Shown: one piece after another, positions 44,729-55,258 of the stretch
Layout of the letters: each line of letters opens with the position of its first letter
Position numbering within the stretch: the first letter of the stretch is position 1
Assembly: GCA_928212115.1 (NCBI GenBank)
Contig: CAKMRJ010005634.1
Location: 126,923,640 to 126,987,639, forward strand
DNA: 64,000 nucleotides
Direction of reading: 5' to 3'
Source: Lactuca virosa
Lineage: Eukaryota > Streptophyta > Magnoliopsida > Asterales > Asteraceae
The notes under the pieces: model-generated
Databases searched by the model: none
The model's input: the letters and a program-made list of their open reading frames with translations, nothing else
Told to the model about the DNA's origin: nothing
Program-made: the position numbers and the translations under genes

Positions 44729-45213
44729 TGTGACAACCCGAAAGATATTCCGTTAACGTAACCCATTCCGTTAATAAAATTCATTTTATTATGAGAGTTG
44801 CCGTTAAACTCTTAAGTCAAATAATTCATATAGAATTATTATTATATTTTATTATGGGTCGGAACGAAATATTATGAGTGAAAACACTCTAAATAATCTT
44901 GTGAGAATTTCTAGACTACGACTAATCGGGTAATGGTTATTTACCGGGGTAAAATATTTTAGCTCCGTTTAATGTCGGTATTGGGTGTATCCCCCACCAG
45001 GCCACTAACTCTAGACCTAAAAAAGGTGGAGTGGCCACCATTTGAGCTTTTCCACCCTGAACTTTCTCTCTCTACTCTCTCTCTCTAAAATCGAAACCTC
45101 TCAAGAATCTTCACTTTCAAGCTCCAAATTGGTAAGTGATCCTTCCTAACTAGTGTTTATCCTAACATGCATGCAAATCCATTCTTAAAATCTCAAATGC
45201 ATCAAAATGTAGT

Positions 45214-45876
45214 GTTTACGGTTTGGGGAGCCTCCCAAAACCGTAAACTCCCAAATGGGGGTTTTGAAGCCCCAAAAACCTTCAAAACCTCTTCTAAGGC
45301 TTAGATACTTACGTGCATGGAGTTTGAACCACAAAATCATGTCTTTAGGTGTATGAACATGAGTTTACGGTTCTTGAATGTTCAAGAACCGTAAACACCC
45401 TTCAATGGGGTTTTGATGCCCCTTAACCCCTCCAATGCATGTCTAATGGCCTTGAAACTTGCTTGAATGACCTTAGAACCCTAAAACATGTCCAAAGAAG
45501 TGTAAACATGAGTTTACGGTTTGGGAACATCTCCCGAAACCGTAAACACCTACAAAGGATGTTTTAATGCCCTAAACACCTTGCATGGCTTGTATATGAG
45601 TCTAGAACTTGCATGAATGGCCTACAAACCACCAAAACATTTGGAAAATGGTCCAAACATGGACAAGGATGGGTTTACGGCCGTAAACCCATGTGTTTAC
45701 GACCGTAAACTCCCCAAAGGTGGTCCAAGAACCGTAAACCCTAATTCCTAGGTCATTTCATGTACCGGTCACTTCCCACGCCCTCGATTCAACCCTGGGT
45801 CCTTCCTATGTGCAAGATAAGGCCTTGGATCACTCAAACCACCACACCCATGAGTTTACGGCCGTAAACTCATGGG
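45214..45876 (+). repeat. GTTTACGG...CCGTAAAC palindromes, 5' LTR
   Basis: 45214-45248, 45363-45396 (16-bp perfect arms, 2-base centre), 45512-45547, 45671-45690 (GGGTTTACGGCCGTAAACCC, perfect), 45695-45710, and 45847-45876 (perfect 30-bp palindrome centred on ACGGCCGT), plus single arms between. Same set at 53314-53976 in the 3' LTR. Confidence 0.85.
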
Positions 45877-46919
45877 GGATGTGGTCTAGAAACCGTAAAC
45901 TCCCTAAGAGTTTGCACTTGAAGAGAGTAACCCTCCTAATTAGGTCATACACTCCCTAAATGCAACCCGTATCATTCCTAACACTTGGAATCAAGTGTTT
46001 TCTTGCATTAAGTGTGTCTACTTGTTTAATTAGTAGAATAATAACTAATTAGATACAATTGTGTATCACCTCATGCTACTTAGGACCCTTGCGTATGTTC
46101 AATTCCTAAGTTGTCTTCTAGCATCCTACTCGGCACATTCTCGTCAGGTGAGTTCATACCCCTACACCTTTTCCACGTTTTTCATGTTTTCAGGGGGGGA
46201 ATACAAGCAAAATCATAAAGGTTTTCATAACTTAAAAACTGATGTAATTATATGATTCTTCGATGAACTTATGATACTTTATCCCTCTTGTAATATGCAG
46301 AGCATAAGGGATACCTTCTAAATATAATTACATAGTTTTCTAAAACTGTATGGAACTTATCAACCTTTCAAATCTAAATGGGAAAAACTTATCAAACTAT
46401 GCAAATTATTATGGGAATAATTTGGGATCTTTACCACTCGTCATACGAATTCAATTTCATGCAAGTCAAAAATATAAACTATGTCTGATTTAGTTTATCA
46501 TGTCTAATCTAGAGTATCATGCTAAATAATTATGTTGTATTTAATTATTTATACTCTACTATGCTCCAAACAAATTCGAAACTCGAAAACGATTAAACCA
46601 TCCGTAAAATAGTAAATACTAGCTTGTGAGACTTGTCTTCATTATATCCTTCGGGATACCAATAAATCCACTCCGGAAGTATAACCAGAGTCTCCTGGAG
46701 GGAGAACGTGAAATTTGTGGATAGATCTATTCGGGACTGACAATCCCACACCTAAACTGCTAGCTACAGTTAGGCGGGCACGCCTGGGGTGACAAATTTT
46801 GGAAATCGAACGACGCCTGAAGAACGTCAAGGAGGTCACGGGTCATATCAGTATGGTTATACGGCTCACAAATGTATTTAAAAAAACCAATTGGTCGCGG
46901 ATTTTCTTGCTTCATTGCA

Positions 46920-47155
46920 ACTATAGTTTTATGTATTAAACTACCTACTTACGTACTGGATGGTATTCCAGGGATCTAATCTATAGTTTATGTATTAAAC
47001 TACCTACTTTCGTACTGGATGGTATTCCAGGGATCTAATCTATAGTTTTATGTATTAAAACTACCTACTTTCGTACTGGATGGTATTCCAGGGATCTAAT
47101 CTATAGTTTTATGTATTAAAACTACCTACTTTCGTACTGGAAGGAAATTCCAGGG
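46920..47155 (+). repeat. 60-61 bp tandem repeat, four copies, 5' LTR
   Basis: Unit from CTATAGTTTTATGTATTAAA to TGGTATTCCAGGGATCTAAT; the last copy ends GGAAATTCCAGGG. Counterpart at 55022-55258. Confidence 0.9.
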
Positions 47156-47649
47156 TCAAAACTTAGGGTTTTTATATCTTATTCAAATCAATTTACATGT
47201 TAGAAAATATGGGATTTTCTGGGAAAAACATGCCTATGTATTTCATAACTCAGTAACGATGGCTTTTCGATATTACAGTAAATCTTTACAAAAGGAAATG
47301 AATTATTTATCACTGGATTAAATAAACGATTTTTCCTTAACAAAATACGCTTATGAACTCACCAGCTTTATGCTGATATTTTAAAACTGCTTGTATTCTC
47401 AGGTGCTCATTAGACAGGTATCCCGTTACTTTTGGAGAAGACGGAGCGTATAGAAGTCTCGTCTTTTCTTTTGTCCTAACTAATGTATCTATGAAACTTG
47501 TAGTACTTTGTTTTCAAACGAATGTAATTATTTCTATGTAATGTAATGGTTGTGTTTACTATGCTTACTATGTTCATTGGTTGTGATACTACACATGACG
47601 TCACTCCGCCCCGGAACGTTTCCGCCATCGGTTTCGGGGTGTGACAGAT

Positions 47650-47661
47650 TGGTATCAGAGC
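47650..47661 (+). other. Gyp-3 primer-binding site
   Basis: TGGTATCAGAGC three bases after the LTR. Confidence 0.88.
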
Positions 47662-48215
47662 CCTTGTTTATAGTGAACTAAGTATACCGAACCTTACATG
47701 GTATACAACTATAAACACTTATGGGGCCTAAGTGCTATAAACTAAAAGTATGCTTTTAAAATACAAGTATTTTTATAAAAGTATACAAGAATACCCGAGT
47801 ACCAAGATCCGTATCATGAAAAGAACAAAACATAAGTAATTGGGTGTTGTGCACTATGGTTAAACCTGGGCAGTTATGTAGTCATGTCTAGGGTCAATAT
47901 AGCCTGATCAACTATATTCATTCGAGACACGACCAACATGTGCTTGGGAGTGACTGTGGTGCACAGCATGCCTATAACTTACCTAATATCCATCCAACTC
48001 AAAATACTATAGGAGTATTTTGGTCAAAACAGAAAGCATCGTAGAAATTCATTTCAAGTGTTGCTACTCATTCCTTCCTTAGCGATAGTTTACTCACTTT
48101 AAGTAACTTTTATGTCCTATCGCTTAGTAGAACACTCTAATAATTATTAAGAGATATATCCTTGTTTCATATCTCTAAATTCCATCCTCCTCTTCCTTGG
48201 TCATTTCAGATCAAG

Positions 48216-49973
48216 ATGCCTCCCCGAAAGAGACCTATCAGGAGGAACATCGACACTTCACCACCGCCACCACCTCCTCCTCAATTTGACCCTGTCATAT
48301 TCCAGGCAGCAGTCACTGCTGCAGTGGCTGCCGCAATGTCACAAATAAATCCCGGTGGATCTGGTGGTCAGGGAGGTGGTATGCATCCTCAATTACAGGA
48401 AGGTGGTCAGGGACACCAGAAAGAATGCTCTTATAAAGATTTCATGAACGTAAAACCCACATCTTTCGACGGCAAAGGAGGTGTCATTGCTCTGACTCAA
48501 TGGTTCGAAAAGATTGAGTCCATATTCGAGATTTGCACAGTCTCCGAGGCCAACAAAGTGAAATACGCCGCTTGCACTTTCCTCAACAAAGCATTAACCT
48601 GGTGGAATGGTCGGGTCAAGTCCTTAACCCTACCAGTGGCAAATGCTATGGGTTGGGAGAAACTAAAGGAACTCATGATAGCCCAGTACTGCCCGCGGGG
48701 CGAGCTGCAGAAACTTGAACACGAACTCTGGACCCTAAGGATGAAGGGTTCCGACATTGCTTCCTACACTTCTAGGTTTGATGACCTAGCACTCCTTTGT
48801 CCGGGAATGATATCCCCGGAAAGCAAAAAGATCGAACGATTCATTTGGGGGCTGACCCAGCCAACCAAGGGAAATGTTTTGGCTGCAAAGCCAGAAACCT
48901 TCGACAGCGCTAAATGCTTGGCTCAAATTCTGATTGATCATAGCGACGACCCCGAGGAAATAGTCACCGCTTCTGAACAGGCTAAAGGGAGCGGTGAAAA
49001 CAAGAAGAAATTCTGGAACAAACGAAGGGGTCAGGGTTCGCAAGGACCCTCGAAAAGACAGCAAACTGTGGCGGTTCACGCTGCTACAACTCCTGCCGCC
49101 GCTCTTGCAACTCAAACCCCTACCAGTGCATTCACCGGTACTCTTCCCTGGTGCGATAAGTGCAGTTACCACCATCGTGCTTCCGGGCCCTGTCGTGAAA
49201 AGCACTGCAACAAATGTGGTAAAAAGGGCCATCTGGCTCGAGACTGCAGAAAGCCAGTTCAACAAACTACTCAAGCCTGTGGAGCAGGTGTTGATCGAGC
49301 CTGCTACAACTGTGGGGAGGTTGGGCATTTCAAAAGGGACTGCCCCAAAGCAGCAACAACCAACAACACCGGGAGAGTTCTAACTATGGGACAAGAGGAG
49401 GCAGTCGCTGACCCCACCGTTGTCACGGGTACGTTCCTCCTCGACAACTCTTATGCATGCATTCTTTTCGATTCTGGTGCTGAAAAGAGTTTTGTTAGTC
49501 ACGCATTCAAACACCTTCTTAAACACAATCCTCAACCATTAACCGAAAAGTTTACCGTCGAAATGGCTAACGGTGAGAAAGAGAGCACTAACGAGATATA
49601 CTTAGGTTGTACCCTATCCTTAAACGACCATTCATTTCTCATTGACCTTATGCCAGTCTCCATAAAAAGCTTTGATGTCATCATTGGCATGGATTGGTTG
49701 AGCCCCAACCGTGCGGATATCCTTTGTTTCGAAAAAGCTATCCGTCTCAATCTTCCTTCGGATGAAACTCTCGTAATCTACGGGGATAAACTCAGTTCAA
49801 ACCTTCGCATCATTTCGTGCATCAAAGCCCAGAAACTCCTGCGGAAGGAGTGTTATGCATTCTTAGCCCATGCCGTTAATGAAAAGCAGGAAGTTAAAGA
49901 CCTCGAGAGCATCCCCGAAGTCTGCAACTTTCCCGATGTCTTTCCAGAAGATCTCCCAAAGAATCCCTCCTGA
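48216..49973 (+). CDS. gag: Gyp-3 gag-protease
   Basis: About 585 residues from MPPRKRPIRRN. An upstream in-frame ATG exists at 48162, but the MPPR start matches Gyp-1 and Gyp-2. Proline run at 16-22. Capsid domain about 70-240 (AACTFLNKALTWWNGRVKS, AQYCPRGELQKLEHELWTLR). Zinc knuckles C331-C334-H339-C344 and C363-C366-H371-C376 are both intact, unlike Gyp-2. Protease D419-S-G (LFDSGAEKSFV). Near 49955-49965 one extra base shifts the frame at the PEDLP stretch and a TGA follows at 49971; RT continues in the next frame. No accessory ORF precedes gag (570-base leader). Confidence 0.92.
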   Translation: MPPRKRPIRRNIDTSPPPPPPPQFDPVIFQAAVTAAVAAAMSQINPGGSGGQGGGMHPQLQEGGQGHQKECSYKDFMNVKPTSFDGKGGVIALTQWFEKIESIFEICTVSEANKVKYAACTFLNKALTWWNGRVKSLTLPVANAMGWEKLKELMIAQYCPRGELQKLEHELWTLRMKGSDIASYTSRFDDLALLCPGMISPESKKIERFIWGLTQPTKGNVLAAKPETFDSAKCLAQILIDHSDDPEEIVTASEQAKGSGENKKKFWNKRRGQGSQGPSKRQQTVAVHAATTPAAALATQTPTSAFTGTLPWCDKCSYHHRASGPCREKHCNKCGKKGHLARDCRKPVQQTTQACGAGVDRACYNCGEVGHFKRDCPKAATTNNTGRVLTMGQEEAVADPTVVTGTFLLDNSYACILFDSGAEKSFVSHAFKHLLKHNPQPLTEKFTVEMANGEKESTNEIYLGCTLSLNDHSFLIDLMPVSIKSFDVIIGMDWLSPNRADILCFEKAIRLNLPSDETLVIYGDKLSSNLRIISCIKAQKLLRKECYAFLAHAVNEKQEVKDLESIPEVCNFPDVFPEDLPKNPS

Positions 49974-51174
49974 ACGCCAAGTTGGGTTTCGTATCGACTT
50001 AATCCCCGGAGCTACCCCCGTAGCCAAATTTCCTTATCGATTAGCTCCGGCAGAAATGCAGGAGTTATCTAGTCAGCTCAATGAGCTGCTCAGTAAAGGA
50101 TTCATCAGACCGAGTTCCTCGCCATGGGGAGCCCCGATCTTGTTTGTGAAAAAGAAAGATGGATCTTTTCGAATGTGTATCGATTATCGGGAGCTGAATA
50201 AGCTCACCATCAAAAACCGTTATCCTCTTCCTCGAATAGACGACCTCTTCGATCAACTTCAAGGAGCTAACTACTTTTCGAAGATAGATTTAAGATCAGG
50301 GTACCATCAACTACGAGTCCATGAGGGTGACGTTCCCAAAACAGCCTTTCAGACTCGATATGGTCATTACGAATTCGTAGTTATGCCCTTCGGTCTAACC
50401 AACGCACCGGCAGTGTTCATGGATTTGATGAACCGGGTGTGTCGTCCTTTTCTGGACAAGTTTGTTATCGTGTTCATCGACGACATACTTGTCTATTCCA
50501 AAAGCGAAGAGGATCACAAACAACACTTGAGGTTAGTGTTGGAAACTCTTAGACTGGAGAAACTGTACGCGAAATTCTCCAAGTGCGAATTTTGGATTCG
50601 GAAAGTAACCTTCCTTGGTCACGTGGTAAGCGAGGAGGGCATACACGTGGATCCTTCCAAGATCAAAGCGATAGAAAACTGGTCAGCACCGAAGACACCC
50701 ACCGAAATCCAGCAATTCTTGGGTCTCGCTGGCTACTATCGCAGATTCATCCAAAATTTCTCCAGAATTGCCAAACCCTTAACCACTCTAACTCAGAAAG
50801 GTGTACCCTTTTGTTGGAATGAAAAGCAAGACACTGCGTTCCAAACACTGAAGCGAGCCTTGTGCAGCGCACCTATCCTGTCCCTTCCAGATGGAACGGA
50901 AGACTTCGTTGTCTACTGCGATGCGTCCAATCAAGGTCTCGGTTGTGTTCTGATGCAACGAGGCAAGGTCATCGCCTATGCCTCCAGACAACTGAAAGTA
51001 CACAAAGTCAACTACACGACTCACGACCTAGAACTGGGAGCAGTGGTCTTCGCATTGAAAATATGGAGACATTATCTCTACGGAACTAAGTGCACCATCT
51101 TCACTGACCATAAAAGTCTACAGCACATCCTCGCCCCAGAAGGAGCTGAACATGAGACAACGGCGATGGGTTGA
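49965..51174 (+). CDS. pol: Gyp-3 reverse transcriptase and most of RNase H
   Basis: Continues gag one frame over. The open frame reaches back to 49870 but is meaningful only after about 49960. RT: SKIDLRSGYHQL (Asp codon at 50287) and VIVFIDDILVYS (Asp pair near 50479-50484), MCIDYREL intact. RNase H: VYCDASNQG, THDLELGAVV, IFTDHKSLQH. One extra base near 51130-51140 (after SLQHI) shifts the frame, giving a stop at 51172-51174; the remainder is in the next frame. All visible catalytic residues are conserved. Confidence 0.9.
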
Positions 51175-52276
51175 ACTACTCAACGACTACGAGTGTGAAA
51201 TCCGCTACCATCCCGGCAAGGCCAATGTGGTGGCAGATGCCCTCAGCCGGAAGGAGTACTCAGGTCATAAAGTGAAGGCACTGACTATGACTATCCATTC
51301 CCACTTATCCGCGCAAATCAAAGAGGCTCAGTTGGAAGCCTTAAGACCAGAACACATGCCAGGCGAAGCCCTGAGAGGAATGGATAAGAATCTTGAGATC
51401 AGAAGCGACAGAGTCTATTGTTTCATGGACCGAATCTGGACCCCAAAGTTCGGAGGTTTCAGGGAGGTTGTCATGAACGAAGCTCATAATACTAAATACT
51501 CCGTACACCCAGGTTCGGATAAGATGTACCTGGATCTCAAGAAACTGTACTGGTGGCCAAATATGAAGGCCGAAATCGCTACCTTCGTGGGCAAGTGCCT
51601 GACTTGCGCCAAGGTGAAGGTCGAATATCAAAAACCCTCCGGTCTACTCCATCAACCCGAATTACCTAATTGGAAGTGGGAGAGGATTACTATGGATTTC
51701 ATTACCAAATTACCCAAATCTCCGAGTGGGTACGACACCATTTGGGCAATTGTCGACCGGCTAACCAAGTCCGCTCACTTCCTTCCTATCAAAGAAAACT
51801 TCAAAATGGAGAGACTCACGCGGATCTACATCCAAGAGGTAATCCGACTGCACGGTGTACCTGTGTCCATAATTTCCGATCGGGATAGCAGGTTCACTTC
51901 TAGGTTCTGGCAGTCACTACAGAAGGCTCTTGGAACTAAGCTGGATATGAGCACATCTTACCATCCTCAAACAGATGGACAAAGTGAGAGGACCATCCAA
52001 ACCTTGGAAGACATGTTGAGAGCCTGCGTCATCGACTTCGGCGCATCATGGGATACTCATCTTCCTTTGGTTGAATTTTCTTATAACAACAGCTACCATA
52101 CCAGCATCAAGGCTGCGCCTTTCGAAGCCCTCTATGGCCGTAAGTGCAGATCCCCTCTGTGCTGGGCTGAGGTGGGTGACACGCAGCTGGTCAAGGGACA
52201 AGTCCCTGACAGCACTCTCACTGGTCCAGAAATCATCCGCGAAACCACCGAAAAGATCGTACAAATCCGAGAATGA
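51152..52276 (+). CDS. pol: Gyp-3 RNase H end and integrase
   Basis: 374 residues from MRQRRWVELLNDYE. RNase H last Asp (VVADALSRK, D29). Integrase zinc finger H112, H119, C149, C152. Core D182 (TMDFITK), D243 (SIISDRDSR), E279 (TDGQSERT) with 35 residues between the last two. Ends at TGA 52274-52276, where Gyp-2 has Arg (QIRERLK). The Met at 51152 is just the first in frame after the frameshift, not a real start. Confidence 0.9.
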   Translation: MRQRRWVELLNDYECEIRYHPGKANVVADALSRKEYSGHKVKALTMTIHSHLSAQIKEAQLEALRPEHMPGEALRGMDKNLEIRSDRVYCFMDRIWTPKFGGFREVVMNEAHNTKYSVHPGSDKMYLDLKKLYWWPNMKAEIATFVGKCLTCAKVKVEYQKPSGLLHQPELPNWKWERITMDFITKLPKSPSGYDTIWAIVDRLTKSAHFLPIKENFKMERLTRIYIQEVIRLHGVPVSIISDRDSRFTSRFWQSLQKALGTKLDMSTSYHPQTDGQSERTIQTLEDMLRACVIDFGASWDTHLPLVEFSYNNSYHTSIKAAPFEALYGRKCRSPLCWAEVGDTQLVKGQVPDSTLTGPEIIRETTEKIVQIRE

Positions 52277-52768
52277 CTTAAGCCCTCCCGAGATAGACAA
52301 AAGAGCTACGCCGATAAACGACGAAAACCCTTGGAATTTCAGGTTTGAGACCGTGTCCTGTTGAAAGTCTCACCCTGGAAGGGCATGATACGCTTTGGAA
52401 AGCGCGGAAAACTTAACCCAAGGTACATAGGACCTTTCGAAATCCTAGCCAGGATTGGTCCCGTAGCTTACAAACTCTAATTACCTCACGAACTTAGTAA
52501 TATCCATCCTGTCTTCCACGTCTCAAATCTTAAAAAGTGTCTTTCTGATGAGACCCTTGTGATTCCTCTCGATGAGATCGAAATCAACGAAAATCTGAAC
52601 TTTGTGGAAGAACCCATTGAAATCATGGATAGAGAGATCAAACGAACGAAACAAAGCCGCATCCCGATAGTGAAGGTTCGCTGGAATGCCAAGCGGGGAC
52701 CCGAATTCACTTGGGAACGCGAAGACTCGATGAAAACGAAATACCCGCATCTCTTTCCAATTCCATGA
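52277..52768 (+). pseudogene. Gyp-3 integrase tail and chromodomain
   Basis: Same frame as the integrase. It has a TGA after LEFQV (Gly or Asn in relatives) and a TAA after PVAYKL, then an open chromodomain part from NIHPVFHVSNLKKCLSDE through EEPIEIMDREIKRTKQSR and VRWNAKRGPEFTWE to YPHLFPIP. Confidence 0.88.
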
Positions 52769-52808
52769 TTTGTATCTAAATTCCAAATTTCGGGACGAAA
52801 TTTCCTCT

Positions 52809-52821
52809 AACGGGGGGATAA
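52809..52821 (+). other. Gyp-3 polypurine tract
   Basis: AACGGGGGGATAA directly before the 3' LTR. Confidence 0.85.
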
Positions 52822-53313
52822 TGTGACAACCCGAAAGATATTCCGTTAATGTAACCCATTCCGTTAATAAAATTCATTTTATTATGAGAGTTGCCGTTAA
52901 ACTCTTAAGTCAAATAATTCATATAGAATTATTATTATATTTTATTATGGGTCGGAACGAAATATTATTGAGTGAAAACACTCTAAATAATCTTTTGAGA
53001 ATTTCTAGACTACGACTAATACGGGTAATGGTTATTTACCCGGGTAAAATATTTAGCTCCGTTTAATGTCGGTATTGGGTGTATCCCCACCGGGCCACTA
53101 ACTCTAGACCTATAAAAAGGTGGAGTGGCCACCATTTGAGCTTTTTCCACCCTTGAACTTTCTCTCTCTACTCTCTCTCTCTAAAAATCGAAACCTCTCA
53201 AGAATCTTCACTTTCAAGCTCCAAATTGGTAAGTGATCCTTCCTAACTAGTTGTTTATCCTAACATGCATGCAAATCCATGACTTAAAATCTCAAATGCA
53301 TCAAAAAGTATGT

Positions 53314-53976
53314 GTTTACGGTTTGGGGAGCCTCCCAAAACCGTAAACTCCCAAATGGGGGTTTTGAAGCCCCAAAAACCTTCCAAACCTCTTCTAAGGC
53401 TTAGATACTTACGTGCATGGAGTTTGAACCACAAAATCATGTCTTTAGGTGTATGAACATGAGTTTACGGTTCTTGAATGTTCAAGAACCGTAAACACCC
53501 TTCAATGGGGTTTTGATGCCCCTTAACCCCTCCAATGCATGTCTAATGGCCTTGAAACTTGCTTGAATGACCTTAGAACCCTAAAACATGTCCAAAGAAG
53601 TGTAAACATGAGTTTACGGTTTGGGAACATCTCCCAAAACCGTAAACACCTACAAAGGGTGTTTTAATGCCCTAAACACCTTGCATGGCTTGTATATGAG
53701 TCTAGAACTTGCATGAATGGCCTACAAACCACCAAAACATTTTGGAAAATGGTCAAACATGGACAAGGATGGGTTTACGGCCGTAAACCCATGTGTTTAC
53801 GACCGTAAACTCCCCAAGGGTGGTCCAAGAACCGTAAACCCTAATTCCTAGGTCATTTCATGTCCCGATCACTTCCTAAGCCCTCGATTCAACCCTAGAT
53901 CCTTCCTATGTGCAAGATAAGGCCTTGGATCACTCAAACCACCACACCCATGAGTTTACGGCCGTAAACTCATGGG
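53314..53976 (+). repeat. GTTTACGG...CCGTAAAC palindromes, 3' LTR
   Basis: Same six structures as in the 5' LTR; the perfect ones at 53463-53496, 53771-53790 and 53947-53976 are unchanged. Confidence 0.85.
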
Positions 53977-55021
53977 GGATGTGGTCTAGAAACCGTAAAC
54001 TCCCCTAAGATTTTGCACTTGAAGAGTAAACCCTCCTAATTAGGTCATACACTCCCTAAATGCAACCCGTATCATTCCTAACACTTGGAATCAAGTGTTT
54101 TCTTGCATTAAATGTGTCTACTTGTTTAATTAGTAGAACAATAACTAATTAGATACAATTGTGTATCACCTCATGTACTTAGGACCCTTGCGTAGTTCAA
54201 GTCCTAAGTTGTCTTCTAGCATCCTACTCGGCACATTCTCGTCAGGTGAGTTCATACCCCTACACCTTTTCCACGTTTTTCATGTTTTCAGGGGGGGATA
54301 CAAGCAAAATCATAAAGGTTTTCATAACTTAAAAACTGATGTAATTATATGATTCTTCGATGAACTTATGATACTTTATCCCTCTTGTAATATGCAGAGC
54401 ATAAGGGATACCTTCTAAATATAATTACATAGTTTTCCTAAAACTGTATGGAACTTATCAAACCTTTCAAATCTAAATGGGAAAAACTTATCAAACTATG
54501 CAAATTATTATGGGAATAATTTGGGATCTTTACCACTCGTCATACGAATTCAATTTCATGCAAAGTCAAAAATATAAACTATGTCTGATTTAGTTTATCC
54601 ATGTCTAATCTAGAGTATCATGCTAAATAATTATGTTGTATTTAATTATTTATACTCTACTATGTTCCAAACAAATTCGAAACTCGAAAACGATTAAACC
54701 ATCCGTAAAATAGTAAATACTAGCTTGTGAGACTTGTCTTCATTATATCCTTCGGGATACCAATAAATCCTCTCCGGAAGTATAACCAGAGTCTCCTGGA
54801 GGGAGAACGTGAAATTTGTGGATAGATCTATTCGGGACTGACAATCCCACACCTAAACTGCTAGCTACAGTTAGGCGGGCACGCCTGGGGTGACAAATTT
54901 TGGAAATCGAACGACGCCTGAAGAACGTCAAGGAGGTCACGGGTCATATCAGTATGGTTATACGGCTCACAATATGTATTAAATAAACCAATTTGGTCGC
55001 GGATTTTCTTGCTTCATTGCA

Positions 55022-55258
55022 ACTATAGTTTTATGTATTAAAACTACCTACTTACGTACTGGATGGTATTCCAGGGATCTAATCTATAGTTTTATGTATT
55101 AAAACTACCTACTTTCGTACTGGATGGTATTCCAGGGATCTAATCTATAGTTTTATGTATTAAAACTACCTACTTTCGTACTGGATGGTATTCCAGGGAT
55201 CTAATCTATAGTTTTATGTATTAAAACTACCTACTTTCGTACTGGAAGGAAATTCCAG
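55022..55258 (+). repeat. 60-61 bp tandem repeat, four copies, 3' LTR
   Basis: Counterpart of 46920-47155, same copy number. Confidence 0.9.

Larger units (their letters stand above)
44729..47646 (+). repeat. Gyp-3 5' LTR
   Basis: 2918 bp, TGTGACAACCCGAAAG to TTTCGGGGTGTGACA. It has a damaged TATA (CCTAAAAAAGG near 45016; CCTATAAAAAGG in the 3' copy), a CT-rich leader, a donor-like ATTGGTAAGT (GT at 45132), six hairpins or palindromes of GTTTACGG/CCGTAAAC (45214-45876), a CAGGTGAGT word (46145-46153), the shared chromovirus block (46682-46875), four 60-bp tandem repeats (46920-47155) and an acceptor-like TTGTATTCTCAG ending 47402. Confidence 0.93.

Noticed and set aside
48162..48215. Upstream ATG for Gyp-3 gag
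   Set aside because: The MPPR start at 48216 is shared with Gyp-1 and Gyp-2; the 18 extra residues have no counterpart.
51152..51160. Separate integrase gene starting at 51152
   Set aside because: The Met lies inside RNase H and is simply the first Met after a frameshift.
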